NCBI RefSeq assembly: GCF_022354825.1
Contig: NZ_CP031168.1
Span: 7,113,501 to 7,177,500 of the forward strand
Direction: 5' to 3'
Source of the DNA: Paenibacillus sp. H1-7
GTDB taxonomy: Bacteria; Bacillota; Bacilli; Paenibacillales; NBRC-103111
Length of the DNA: 64,000 nucleotides
How positions within the stretch are numbered: the stretch's first letter is position 1; the number at the start of each line of letters is the position of its first letter. Of this stretch, positions 1-8,022 are shown piece after piece. Below the pieces are notes generated by a model, which ran no database searches, was not told the DNA's origin, and saw only the letters and a program-made list of their open reading frames with translations. The position numbers and the translations under genes are program-made.

Positions 1-434
1 GGAACGCCGCCGAACGTCCATTGGCTTTGCGGACCTTCCTCACGCTCGACAATTTCCAGACGCAAGCCGTCTTTATCGGCAAATTGCAGATACTCTTCCC
101 CGAAACGGGATGCTTTCATGACCGAAACGCCGAATTGGGTCAACCGCGCTTCCCAGAAATCCAGTGTGCCTACAGGTACGACGTAAGTGGTAATGCCGAC
201 CTGGCCGCCGCCAATGCGGCCTTTGCGCGAGCCTGCGAACGGGAAGAACGTAATAATTGTTCCCGGGCCGCCGATCTCGTTACCGAAATACAGATGGTAC
301 ACTTCCGGAGCGTCGAAGTTGATCGTTTTTTTCACTAACCGGAGTCCAAGGATGCCGCTGTAGAAATCAACGGTTTCCTGCGCGTTTCTTACAAAAGCTG
401 TAATATGGTGAATGCCTGCTGTTTGTTGTAACAT
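1..434 (-). CDS. mhqO: Ring-cleaving dioxygenase, VOC fold, MhqO-like (3' end outside window)
   Basis: Only the first 144 codons are present; the gene runs off the left edge. The N-terminus reads MLQQTAGIHHITAFVRN, then DFYSGILGLRLVKKTINFD, which is the start of a vicinal-oxygen-chelate domain; His9 and His10 sit where the first metal ligand is expected. A second half-motif, EYLQFADKDGLRLEIVE, lies near residues 113-129. In Bacillus subtilis this family (MhqO/MhqA) opens the ring of quinol or catechol compounds in the cytoplasm. The gene follows the nitroreductase by about 50 bases on the same strand, so the two are probably one transcript under the MhqR-like repressor. Start ATG is preceded by GGGAGATGG. 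The product class is clear, the true substrate is not. Confidence 0.82.
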   Translation of the reverse strand, partial: MLQQTAGIHHITAFVRNAQETVDFYSGILGLRLVKKTINFDAPEVYHLYFGNEIGGPGTIITFFPFAGSRKGRIGGGQVGITTYVVPVGTLDFWEARLTQFGVSVMKASRFGEEYLQFADKDGLRLEIVEREEGPQSQWTFGGV

Positions 435-484
435 GTTAATCCATCTCCCTTATTTTTAATTGGTTTTATGGTAAAAGGTTATTA

Positions 485-1111
485 TCAAAACGAATTGTAG
501 CTTACAAACTCGCCGGTCGGCTTGCGATAGCCGCGCGGCCGTTGACTGCCGGTATCTTCTTTGCCTATGGCAATCATCATTGCGGGAACGTAACGGTCCG
601 GCACATGGAGCGCCGAGCGAACAGCGTCGGGATCGAATCCGATCATCGGGCATGTATCCCAGCCCTTCTCCTTCGCAATCAGCATGAACAGCATCGCCGA
701 CAAGCTGGCGTTTCTTATCGCTTCGTCCTGCATGAACGCTTCGCCGCGTCCTTCATAGAAGCCAAGCACCGAATCGACGGTCGCATCGAATTCTTGCTTG
801 CTGATAACGCCCAGATTCATCAGTCCTTCGTTTATTTTGCCCACATCCTTGTAGGCATCCTTATGGCCCAGGACGATGATGACGGCGGAAGCGCTCTGTA
901 CCTTGTACTGCTTGCCCGAAGCCTCATACATCGCTTGCTTAACGGCCGGATCCTTGACGACTACATAGTGCGTATGCTGCAGGTTGAAGGCGGAAGGAGC
1001 GAATTTGACGAGCTGGAACATTTCCTCCAATTCCTTATCCAGTATCTCCACCCCGGGAATAAATTTATTAGCGGAGCGGCGTGCTTTGACAAGCGTCGAC
1101 AGATCGTTCAT
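485..1111 (-). CDS. mhqN: NAD(P)H nitroreductase, MhqN-like
   Basis: A 208-residue flavin-dependent nitroreductase-family protein. Residues about 10-16 (KARRSANKF) form the FMN-phosphate site typical of the family, followed by FAPSAFNLQHTHYVVV. The C-terminal half has MIGFDPDAVRSAL and an IAIGKED strand before an RPRGYRKP tail. Length matches MhqN of B. subtilis (about 206 aa), which reduces quinones or nitroaromatics by two-electron transfer and so limits thiol depletion. I chose the ATG at 1111 rather than the upstream alternative at 1129 because GGGG lies seven bases before it. A palindrome at 1148-1163 is placed between promoter and start. The neighbours (MhqR-like regulator upstream, MhqO-like dioxygenase downstream) support the assignment. 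Confidence 0.85.
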   Translation of the reverse strand: MNDLSTLVKARRSANKFIPGVEILDKELEEMFQLVKFAPSAFNLQHTHYVVVKDPAVKQAMYEASGKQYKVQSASAVIIVLGHKDAYKDVGKINEGLMNLGVISKQEFDATVDSVLGFYEGRGEAFMQDEAIRNASLSAMLFMLIAKEKGWDTCPMIGFDPDAVRSALHVPDRYVPAMMIAIGKEDTGSQRPRGYRKPTGEFVSYNSF

Positions 1112-1147
1112 ACGAATACCCCTTTGCAATATAATCGAAATTTGAGA

Positions 1148-1163
1148 ATCTTAAATTTAAGAT
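1148..1163. promoter_or_regulatory. MhqR-type operator before mhqN
   Basis: A perfect 16-bp palindrome, ATCTTAAATTTAAGAT, about 37 bases upstream of the nitroreductase start. The same 16 bases form the core of the palindrome in front of the MarR gene. The ATCT...AGAT ends match the form of the MhqR operator known from B. subtilis, whose centre is different (CGAATTCG instead of TAAATTTA). Confidence 0.75.
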
Positions 1164-1195
1164 ATTGGATAAAAGGAGACCTCCTCACACCAGTG

Positions 1196-1639
1196 CTACT
1201 TGAAGGTTTCCTGTGCGAATTTGCCCAGCTTCTTGAGCAGGTCACTCGCCGCTTTCTTCTCCTCGGGAGTAAGACCGCCGACGGCTTGCTCAATCACCTC
1301 AGCGTGCTTCGGAAATACGTCCTCGATAAATTTCTTGCCATGATCCGTAATCTCCGCAAAAACGAGCCTTCTATCCTCCGTCGATGCTTTACGGCAAACC
1401 AGCTGCTTCTGCTCTAGCTTATCGACCACGTAAGTGATGTTGCCGCTGCTCATGAGCACTTTGCCGCCGATTTGTTGAATAGGCTGCGAACCTTTGTGGT
1501 ATAACAGCTCTAGGACGCCGAATTCGGTCCGGTTCAAGCCGTGTCTTCGAATGTCTCTATCGGCATGCGCATTCACCCATTGGCTCGCTCTGGAAAGGGC
1601 GATATACAAATTCAACGACTCTTCCTTGGAGCTTCCCAT
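1196..1639 (-). CDS. mhqR: MarR-family quinone-sensing repressor, MhqR-like
   Basis: A 147-residue winged-helix regulator. It carries EESLNLYIALSRA near the N-terminus, then TEFGVLELLYHKG, then QIGGKVLMSSGNITYVVDKL as the recognition helix, and a DRRLVFAEIT wing. These features agree closely with MhqR of B. subtilis, a repressor released by methylhydroquinone and related electrophiles. Start at ATG 1639 is preferred over GTG 1648 because AAAGGA is too close to the latter. It lies upstream of mhqN-mhqO on the same strand with its own palindrome at 1686-1703, so it probably represses itself as well as the enzymes. In B. subtilis the regulator is not next to mhqNOP, so this arrangement is more compact. 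Confidence 0.85.
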   Translation of the reverse strand: MGSSKEESLNLYIALSRASQWVNAHADRDIRRHGLNRTEFGVLELLYHKGSQPIQQIGGKVLMSSGNITYVVDKLEQKQLVCRKASTEDRRLVFAEITDHGKKFIEDVFPKHAEVIEQAVGGLTPEEKKAASDLLKKLGKFAQETFK

Positions 1640-1685
1640 TTCGTTCACATCCTTTTTTTATGCTTGCTCATTTCTTAATATTAAA

Positions 1686-1703
1686 TATCTTAAATTTAAG
1701 ATA
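1686..1703. promoter_or_regulatory. MhqR-type operator before mhqR
   Basis: A perfect 18-bp palindrome, TATCTTAAATTTAAGATA, 47 bases upstream of the MarR-family start. It contains the whole 16-bp palindrome found before mhqN, which makes autoregulation likely. It may also lie close to the promoter of the divergent ger operon that starts at 1829. Confidence 0.75.
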
Positions 1704-1828
1704 ATACATTTGCAGAGAATTGTCAAGCGGTCTTTTTTATTTTCCTTAAAAAGCGCTGCCGAATACATACTATTTCCGGAATGGAAAATAATATGAATTA
1801 ACTTTTCGATGGAGAGGAGGTGGCGACT

Positions 1829-3268
1829 ATGGCTTTCAACGGCACTGGCATACCTGTCATTGATGAAATCGGGGAACGGCTCGGACTATCGCCGGACTTT
1901 GTGTGCCGGGAATTCCCGCTGAATCCGGCCCGGAGTGTATACTGCATTTATCTGGCCTCTGTCGTGTCAGCGGAGCAAATCAATGAGTTCATCATCACGC
2001 CGATTGTACAGCTAAGCCAGTATAAGGAATCACCCGAAGACCCTATGAGCTTGCTTAAGACCATGATCCCTCATGCTCCGTTAAGCGAGCTCGATGATGC
2101 TTCAGACGGCGTTCGCCTTCTACTTGAAGGGCATTGCCTGCTCCTTTCTTCGTTTGATACGCCGATTCTCAGCTATGAGTTGACCAACGGGGAGCATCGC
2201 AGCGTGTCCGAGCCAACGACAGAAGCTTCCATCCGCGGTCCGCGGGAAGGCTTTGTCGAGGACGTTTCGCGAAATGTCGCTCTTATCCGCAAAAGATTAA
2301 AGAGCGAGCGTTTGATATTTGAGGAGCTGATTATCGGAACGGAGACCAAAACGAAGGTGTATCTGACCTATGTCGCTAACATAGCTCCGCCTCAAGTAGT
2401 GGATGAGTTCCGGAAGCGTCTTAATGCCATCCATGCGGACAGCATTCTGGAGAGCTCTTATATTGAAGAATGGATTCAGGATACTGCGGTTTCGCCATTT
2501 CCCCAGCTGATTGCAACCGAGCGGCCGGATTCCGTTGTAGCCCAGCTTTTAGAGGGTCAGGTTGTCGTTTTGACGGACGGCACCCCGATTGCATTGCTCG
2601 GGCCCGTTACTTTTTTTCAATTTTTCAATTCACCGGAGGATTATTACCAGCGGGCGGATATCGCCACCTTGTCGCGATGGCTGCGTCTCTTAGCCTTTAT
2701 CTTATCCATCTTTGTCCCGTCGCTGTATATTTCCGTTGTAAGCTACCATCCGGAGCTGCTCCCTAATTCACTGTTGATCAGCTTGGCTGCCCAGCGCGAG
2801 GAGGTGCCTTTTCCCGCTTTCATTGAAGCCGGCATTATGATCGTTACCTTCGAGATATTGCGGGAGGCGGGACTTCGTATGCCGCGTATTGCAGGGCAGT
2901 CCATCTCGATCGTAGGAGCGCTTGTATTGGGCGAGGCAGCCGTTGAAGCGGGTCTCGTATCCGCCGCTATGGTTATTGTCGTTTCCCTTACGGCCATTTC
3001 CAACTTTGTCTCCCCCATTTACGGCTTCGGCATAGCCCAGAGAATTGTCCAGTATGGTTTTATGATTTTATCCGGATTAATGGGATTGTTCGGTTTAATG
3101 TGCGGCGTGTTTCTTGTCTTGGTTCATCTTGCTTCCCTTCGTTCGTTCGGGGTGAAATATCTTACTCCAGTCGCTCCGTTGAATCTTAGCCGATGGCAGG
3201 ATACTTTGGTTCGGGTACCTCGTTATATGATGAAACGATATTCGAACAGGCGACTTCATAACAAATAA
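1829..3268 (+). CDS. Spore germination receptor subunit A, GerA family
   Basis: A 479-residue GerAA/GerKA-type protein of the spore inner membrane, where A, B and C subunits form a nutrient receptor. The first about 290 residues are soluble. Membrane segments follow: LLAFILSIFVPSLYISVV, an EAGIMIVTFEILREAGLRMP segment, and two further stretches. GQSISIVGALVLGEAAV is the family signature. The longest frame starts at GTG 1820, but AGGAGG at 1815-1820 is eight bases before ATG 1829, so that start is used. It is first of four tightly packed genes. Expression in the forespore under sigma-G is expected for this family; I found only a weak match in the leader (GAATAC at 1761), so that is not claimed. 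The nutrient ligand cannot be read from sequence. Confidence 0.93.
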   Translation: MAFNGTGIPVIDEIGERLGLSPDFVCREFPLNPARSVYCIYLASVVSAEQINEFIITPIVQLSQYKESPEDPMSLLKTMIPHAPLSELDDASDGVRLLLEGHCLLLSSFDTPILSYELTNGEHRSVSEPTTEASIRGPREGFVEDVSRNVALIRKRLKSERLIFEELIIGTETKTKVYLTYVANIAPPQVVDEFRKRLNAIHADSILESSYIEEWIQDTAVSPFPQLIATERPDSVVAQLLEGQVVVLTDGTPIALLGPVTFFQFFNSPEDYYQRADIATLSRWLRLLAFILSIFVPSLYISVVSYHPELLPNSLLISLAAQREEVPFPAFIEAGIMIVTFEILREAGLRMPRIAGQSISIVGALVLGEAAVEAGLVSAAMVIVVSLTAISNFVSPIYGFGIAQRIVQYGFMILSGLMGLFGLMCGVFLVLVHLASLRSFGVKYLTPVAPLNLSRWQDTLVRVPRYMMKRYSNRRLHNK

Positions 3269-3282
3269 GAAGGTGCAACAAC

Positions 3283-4410
3283 ATGAAAGCTGTACTCCTT
3301 AGTCTAATGCTGCTGGTCTTATGTACCGGCTGCTGGGATATGAAAGACATCAACTCCCTTGCGATCGTAAGCTTGGCCGGAGTCGACAAAGATCCGAAAA
3401 CAGGCGAACTCTTGGCGTATTACCAGGTCATGAACCCGACGGGCCTGTCCACCCGGACAGGCTCTTCGGCGAAAGCCGCCGTATACACCTATAACTTCAA
3501 AGATTTTAGCCATGGGAGGTTCACCGTGAAAACAGGCATGTCTATGCCTCGTATATTTTTTACAGCCCATTTGCAAAGCTACATCATTTCCGAGCGTTAC
3601 GCACGGCAAGGGATAATGGACCTCCTCAACTATATCGAGCTCAATCCCGAACGCCGGGCGAATATCACGGTATACGTATCGGACAGCCCGCTGAACATCA
3701 TAATGAACAGCTTCACCACTTTGGATAGAGTTCCGGGACGGTTTATCCGTTCGTTAACGAATCATTATGAGCGCAATTTTAAAAATAGTGTCTATCCCAT
3801 CCGGTTTAAGGACCTGGACAAGGAAATGAATCATCATACGCCGACCATCATCCCCATTATTCATTACAACGGAACGAAACCGTCCTCGACCTCCAATGAA
3901 GTGGAAAAAATCAATGCAACCCAAGGCGGAATGAGCTTCCATGAAGGAGCCGTGTTTATTCATTCCCGTATGGTTGGTCGGATCGACGAGAAATCAAAAG
4001 TTTTATTTTATATCTTGAATAAAAATTACCACCGGCTTACGGATACGATCACCGTCAACGGAAGCTTTGTCGATGTCGAAGCGCAGCGCATCGATGTAAA
4101 GCGCACCTGGAACGCGGACAAATCCCAACTCACCATAAACATCCGTGCCGACTTGCGGATTATAAACAATCAGCAGCAAAGCAAGCTGACTCTGCATAAT
4201 TCCCATGAAATGGAAGAAGCGTTTAACCGTTTCTTGGAAGGCAGGGCCAAACAACTGGAACAGCTCGGTAAAGATAAAGGCTGGGACCTGCTTGGCATCC
4301 AGGATAACGGGGGAAGAGAATCAAATTGGCGCCAAACCGAAGTCACCTTTCATGTCCACTCTACAATGAAAACGACCGGTAACATGAGCACACCATATCT
4401 TCTGGAATAG
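3283..4410 (+). CDS. Spore germination receptor lipoprotein subunit C, Ger(x)C family
   Basis: A 375-residue lipoprotein. The signal peptide MKAVLLSLMLLVLCTGCWD ends in a lipobox with Cys17, followed by the WD typical of GerC proteins, so the mature protein should be lipid-anchored on the outer face of the spore inner membrane. The -3 position of the lipobox is Cys rather than Leu, which is slightly unusual. The N-terminal part holds DMKDINSLAIVSLAGVDKD and the C-terminal domain ends in GWDLLGIQDN and ESNWRQTEVTFHVHSTMKTTG. It begins 14 bases after subunit A and ends 13 bases before subunit B. The gene order A-C-B differs from gerA of B. subtilis (A-B-C) but is common elsewhere. Confidence 0.93.
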   Translation: MKAVLLSLMLLVLCTGCWDMKDINSLAIVSLAGVDKDPKTGELLAYYQVMNPTGLSTRTGSSAKAAVYTYNFKDFSHGRFTVKTGMSMPRIFFTAHLQSYIISERYARQGIMDLLNYIELNPERRANITVYVSDSPLNIIMNSFTTLDRVPGRFIRSLTNHYERNFKNSVYPIRFKDLDKEMNHHTPTIIPIIHYNGTKPSSTSNEVEKINATQGGMSFHEGAVFIHSRMVGRIDEKSKVLFYILNKNYHRLTDTITVNGSFVDVEAQRIDVKRTWNADKSQLTINIRADLRIINNQQQSKLTLHNSHEMEEAFNRFLEGRAKQLEQLGKDKGWDLLGIQDNGGRESNWRQTEVTFHVHSTMKTTGNMSTPYLLE

Positions 4411-4423
4411 AGGAGTCTGTCCG

Positions 4424-5527
4424 ATGGAACACGCTAAATTGAGCGCTTGGCAACTATTTAATCTCTCCATGATATTTGTGATTGGAACTTCGTATATCTT
4501 ATTGCCCGGGGGACTCATAGCGGATGCCAAGCAATACGGATGGCTTGTATTCGTATGGGCTACTCTGTACGGTGTAGTATTGGCTGGATTCTGGCTCTAC
4601 TTGTCGAGCAAATTTCCCGGATTAAGCATTGTCCAAATAGCCGTTCAAGTATTGGGGAAATGGGCCGGCGGCCTGGTATCCTTGCTGTACATTCTGTTAT
4701 TTATCCAGATTGCATCCTGGGTTACCCGCAACATGAGCGATTTCATGCATATTAATCTGATGCCGCGGACGCCTGTCCCGGTGTTTCATATCATGATCCT
4801 GTGCGTTTGCGCCTATGCTGTGGTGAAAGGAATCGAATCGATCGCTATGACATGCGAGCTTTTGAGTGTTTTGTTATTTTTGCTTTTCTGGATCCCTATG
4901 GCGGTAATGCTAAAAGAGTGGGATTGGGGGAATTTTATGGTTCCCGGTGTTTTTCACCCTTTGGAGACCTTCCTGAATACCCGGTATGTGCTCGCTTTCC
5001 CTTTTATGGAGGTTGTATGCTTCATGATGATATTCCCCTTTGCCGAGAGACGGTTAAAATTTTCATTTCTGTCAGGGATTGCATTTGGAGGTATGAACCT
5101 GACTTTAGGCATCTATTTTACGATCGGCATATTAGGCGTAGATCGCGCTTCTCATCTCGTCTATCCGGTATTCATCATTTTCCGGGAAATGGAGTTTACG
5201 AACTTTATCGAGCATTTGGAATCGCTTCTTTCTATCAACATCCTTCTTATCGTATGCATGAAATTAAGCTTGCTGTTCTATTGCGCGGTATTGGCTATAT
5301 GTCAGCTATTCGAAATTAAACAGCGCGCTTTCGTCGCTTATCCGCTGATTTGGATTATCTCTGCCTACGCTTTGCTTTTCACCAACATTATCGAAAATGT
5401 CGAATGGACGAAAAAGTATTTGTTCGAATACTATACCCTTTACGCTATCCTGATCCCGGCAATACTCATCGTGTTTGCTCGGATGAGGAAAAAAGGTCAA
5501 TTTCAAGGAAAGGAGACGATGACATGA
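4424..5527 (+). CDS. Spore germination receptor permease-like subunit B, GerB family
   Basis: A 367-residue polytopic protein with about ten hydrophobic segments, related to the APC amino-acid transporter fold. The first segments are LSMIFVIGTSYILLPGGL and YGWLVFVWATLYGVVLAGFW. In this family the B subunit carries the nutrient-binding pocket. Typical loops such as SDFMHINLMPRTPVPVFHI and the FPFMEVVCFMMIFPFAERR stretch are present. It starts 13 bases after the lipoprotein gene. Its stop overlaps the start of the next small gene by four bases (ATGA), a sign of translational coupling. No truncation is visible; length is normal for GerAB/GerKB proteins. Confidence 0.92.
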   Translation: MEHAKLSAWQLFNLSMIFVIGTSYILLPGGLIADAKQYGWLVFVWATLYGVVLAGFWLYLSSKFPGLSIVQIAVQVLGKWAGGLVSLLYILLFIQIASWVTRNMSDFMHINLMPRTPVPVFHIMILCVCAYAVVKGIESIAMTCELLSVLLFLLFWIPMAVMLKEWDWGNFMVPGVFHPLETFLNTRYVLAFPFMEVVCFMMIFPFAERRLKFSFLSGIAFGGMNLTLGIYFTIGILGVDRASHLVYPVFIIFREMEFTNFIEHLESLLSINILLIVCMKLSLLFYCAVLAICQLFEIKQRAFVAYPLIWIISAYALLFTNIIENVEWTKKYLFEYYTLYAILIPAILIVFARMRKKGQFQGKETMT

Positions 5528-5736
5528 CGCTTTTAGTGCTTTTCTTCATTCTGTCGTGCATAGTCGGAGGCATCAGGCTGCGGGCTTGCAAGTCCAATAA
5601 GAACGCAGCCGTTGCTTATTTCAGCATTACCACATTGGGAGCGGTACTTTGGGGGAGCATACTCCTCCATCACCCGTTTGACCTCAATGAAGCTATCGGC
5701 CGGATGTTATCCCAATTGTACGAGGTGTTCTCCTGA
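5524..5736 (+). CDS. Small two-helix membrane protein, probable Ger receptor D subunit
   Basis: A 70-residue protein with two hydrophobic segments, MTLLVLFFILSCIVGGIRL at the N-terminus and VAYFSITTLGAVLWGSILLH at about 29-48, separated by a short basic loop (RACKSNKN). Its ATG overlaps the stop of subunit B by four bases. Several Bacillus germination operons carry a fourth gene for a roughly 75-residue, two-helix D subunit that modulates receptor activity; the position, size and topology fit that group. Sequence identity with a known D subunit was not tested, so the assignment rests on context. A larger frame starting at 5350 is only an extension inside subunit B. Confidence 0.75.
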   Translation: MTLLVLFFILSCIVGGIRLRACKSNKNAAVAYFSITTLGAVLWGSILLHHPFDLNEAIGRMLSQLYEVFS

Positions 5737-5745
5737 TCTTGCTTG

Positions 5746-5785
5746 AAAAAAAGGAGCCGCTGCCGGCATCATGCCGAAGCGCTCC
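5746..5785 (-). terminator. Rho-independent terminator
   Basis: Read on the minus strand, GGAGC...GCTCC with an inner CGGCAT/ATGCCG stem is followed by seven T. It ends the gene at 5795-6670 and lies just behind the convergent ger operon, which it may also serve. Confidence 0.7.
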
Positions 5786-5794
5786 ATCTTGCGT

Positions 5795-6670
5795 TTATTT
5801 CTCTATAAATTCGAACAAAAATGACTGGCCGTTCCGGTAAAATCGCGGATCATACAGCCCAAGCCGCTTCTCGTCGTTAACGACCACGACAAACGGCGAC
5901 CATTCCTTCAGCGTCCGGGCTTTCGGATTGTCCGCGAACAGCTGATCAAGATTCGCGCTCTCTGCCGATTGCAGCTGTGTCTGGAGCGTGACGCCGCTCC
6001 ACATCGTGCCTTTTTTCAGATCGACGGTGTCGCCCTTCTTCCCTACGACCGTGAACATGCCTGGGACGAAATCGGCGGACAAAGCTACCTGCTCATATTC
6101 CGCGGCCGCCTGCTTATAGAGACTGTGGCCTTGGGCGGACTGCAGGCCTACATGCAGCGCCATCAGCAGCCAAACGACCCGGTATATGCGGTGGGAAGGA
6201 ACCTGGATCCGGTCCTTGCCGAATCGGACGATAAGCCATCCGATCAGCATGATCGCCCAAAACACCAGATCCACGATAGGAACCGTTCCGAAGGTAATCC
6301 GCATAGGCGAGAACGGCTCGAAATAGCCCGTGCCCCATGCATTGAATAAATCGCTTGTATCGTGAATAAACACGGCTATGCATGCGATAAGAAACAATCG
6401 CCAGAAGCGGATTCGCCCGATGAATCGGCTCAGTCCGGCTATAATCGCCGCCCAGACGGGAACAAGAAACACGGAATGCGTAAGCCCCCGGTGCCACATC
6501 TGATAACGTCCGGCCGTATCCCACCAGGAGGAGATGACGTCGATATCCGGTATTTGCGATCCGGCGACGGTGGTGAACAGCAGCGCTTGCTTTTCACGGC
6601 GCGTCATCTTCGTCTTGTCGACGGCTCCATACAGCGTGAGGCCGAACAAGGTATGTGTAATCGTATCCAC
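5795..6670 (-). CDS. Membrane-bound metal-dependent hydrolase, YdjM/DUF457 family
   Basis: A 291-residue integral membrane protein beginning MDTITHTLFGLTLYGAVDK. The conserved His/Asp positions of the family are visible: THT at 4-6, IPDID near 40-44, HRGLTHS near 60-66 and IHDTSDLFNAWG near 100-111; these are thought to bind metal. Four to five hydrophobic stretches fill the first 180 residues, then a soluble C-terminal domain of about 110 residues (from KQAAAEYEQVALSADF). The biochemical substrate of the family is not established. It stands alone on the minus strand, between the convergent ger operon and the monooxygenase gene. A shorter relative is encoded at 46764-47267 in this same window. 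Confidence 0.8.
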   Translation of the reverse strand: MDTITHTLFGLTLYGAVDKTKMTRREKQALLFTTVAGSQIPDIDVISSWWDTAGRYQMWHRGLTHSVFLVPVWAAIIAGLSRFIGRIRFWRLFLIACIAVFIHDTSDLFNAWGTGYFEPFSPMRITFGTVPIVDLVFWAIMLIGWLIVRFGKDRIQVPSHRIYRVVWLLMALHVGLQSAQGHSLYKQAAAEYEQVALSADFVPGMFTVVGKKGDTVDLKKGTMWSGVTLQTQLQSAESANLDQLFADNPKARTLKEWSPFVVVVNDEKRLGLYDPRFYRNGQSFLFEFIEK

Positions 6671-6801
6671 TTAAAGAAGTCACCCCATCTGTCTATATGC
6701 ATCAAGTATAGCCTACACCGGCTGCTGCGGGAAAGCTATCCCGTTTGCCGGCTATGGCAGCTCTGCGGCCGCCAGCACGAAGGCTGCGGCAAGCAGCAAG
6801 C

Positions 6802-7986
6802 CTAAACCTCGAACCCAATTAGCCAATGCAGCCGTCTTAATTGTACGTCCGCGGGAAGCGTGCGCAGCATCCCGTTACGCATGGCGATCAGCAGCGGGTT
6901 CTCAAGCTGGACCATTCGCCCCATCTGCCGCGACTGCCTGATGACTCTCGTCGTACGCGGAATCCGCAGCCGCTCGTAGGCAAGCAGTCCGTCGGAGACA
7001 TCACCGTCACCGGCTTGCACCAAGCACTGCGCCAGCGTCCACGCATCCTCCATCGCCTGAGCGCCGCCTTGGCCGAGATTCGGCAGCATCGGGTGCGCCG
7101 CGTCCCCGAGCAGCGCAGCGAGGCCTTGATGCCAAGTCGTGAGCGGCTTCCGGTCATAGATGTCGTGAGCCAGGATAACGTCTTCCTTCGTCGCGGCGAT
7201 GACGTCCCCGATCGGCTCATACCATCCGCGAAACGCATCCAGCGCTTGGCGCTTGCGCTCTCCCGGAGGAACCGCTATGCCTGCAGGAGCGTTCACAGCG
7301 GCAAACCAAAATACGCGTCCTTGCCCCAGGTGGGAAAACCCGAATCGTTTTCCCGGTCCCCAAGCCTCGAAGCCGCCCCCGTCCACCATCGGGTACCGCT
7401 CGTCCCTGTAGTCCGCTATGCCTCTTAGAGCTGTGAAGCCGGAATAACGAAGCGGTTCGGTACCGAAGAGCCGTTCTCTCACCGTGGAACGGAGCCCGTC
7501 CGCACCGATCAGCACCTTCCCGGAATGGCTAGATCCATCGGCGAAAGCAGCCGTCACCTTGTCACCGTGCTGCTCCCACCGTTCCAGCTTCCTGTCGAAC
7601 TGCAAGTCTGCACCGCGGGACTTCACCAGCTCATATAGCAGCTCTTGGAGAAGCGCACGGTGAATCAAGTAGCTCGGCGTCCCGTACCGCTCGGCCTGCT
7701 CCCGCACCGGCAGCTCCGTGAGCATCGCACCGTCCCATCTGCGGATCTCGGCTTTGCCTACAGCCTTTCCACTCTCCCGGACTTTATCTGCCGCCCCCAG
7801 CTTCTCAAGCACCTTCATCGCATTCGCCGCCAGCACGATTCCGGCCCCGCTTTCGGCGAGACCGGGCTCCTTTTCGAAGATGGTGACGTGCCACCCTATG
7901 TTTTGCAGCGCCAACCCTGCACATAAGCCTCCGATTCCGGCTCCAATAATCAGCGCCTTTTTACCTGCCGCTTCTCGTATGTTCAT
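6802..7986 (-). CDS. FAD-dependent aromatic monooxygenase
   Basis: A 394-residue class A flavoprotein monooxygenase of the salicylate/3-hydroxybenzoate hydroxylase group, probably cytoplasmic. The dinucleotide fold is IIGAGIGGLCAGLAL (13-27) followed by VTIFEKEP. The DG motif is VLIGADGLRSTVRERLFG (about 158-175) and the GD/FAD-ribityl motif is LLGDAAHPMLPNLGQGG (about 290-306). It would use NAD(P)H and oxygen to hydroxylate an aromatic ring; the substrate cannot be fixed from sequence. A ribosome site (AAGGAGAAT) lies directly upstream. The HAM1-like gene ends about 35 bases upstream on the same strand, so the two could share a transcript although no functional link is obvious. Confidence 0.88.
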   Translation of the reverse strand: MNIREAAGKKALIIGAGIGGLCAGLALQNIGWHVTIFEKEPGLAESGAGIVLAANAMKVLEKLGAADKVRESGKAVGKAEIRRWDGAMLTELPVREQAERYGTPSYLIHRALLQELLYELVKSRGADLQFDRKLERWEQHGDKVTAAFADGSSHSGKVLIGADGLRSTVRERLFGTEPLRYSGFTALRGIADYRDERYPMVDGGGFEAWGPGKRFGFSHLGQGRVFWFAAVNAPAGIAVPPGERKRQALDAFRGWYEPIGDVIAATKEDVILAHDIYDRKPLTTWHQGLAALLGDAAHPMLPNLGQGGAQAMEDAWTLAQCLVQAGDGDVSDGLLAYERLRIPRTTRVIRQSRQMGRMVQLENPLLIAMRNGMLRTLPADVQLRRLHWLIGFEV

Positions 7987-8022
7987 TGGACGATTCTCCT
8001 TCCGATGGTTGAAGATAGGCTG

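Noticed and set aside
542..1417. 291-codon + strand frame
   Set aside because: Antisense to mhqN and mhqR, which have clear family motifs.
1761..1790. Sigma-G promoter for the ger operon
   Set aside because: GAATAC and an A-rich -10 region match the consensus only weakly; expected from biology but not shown by sequence.
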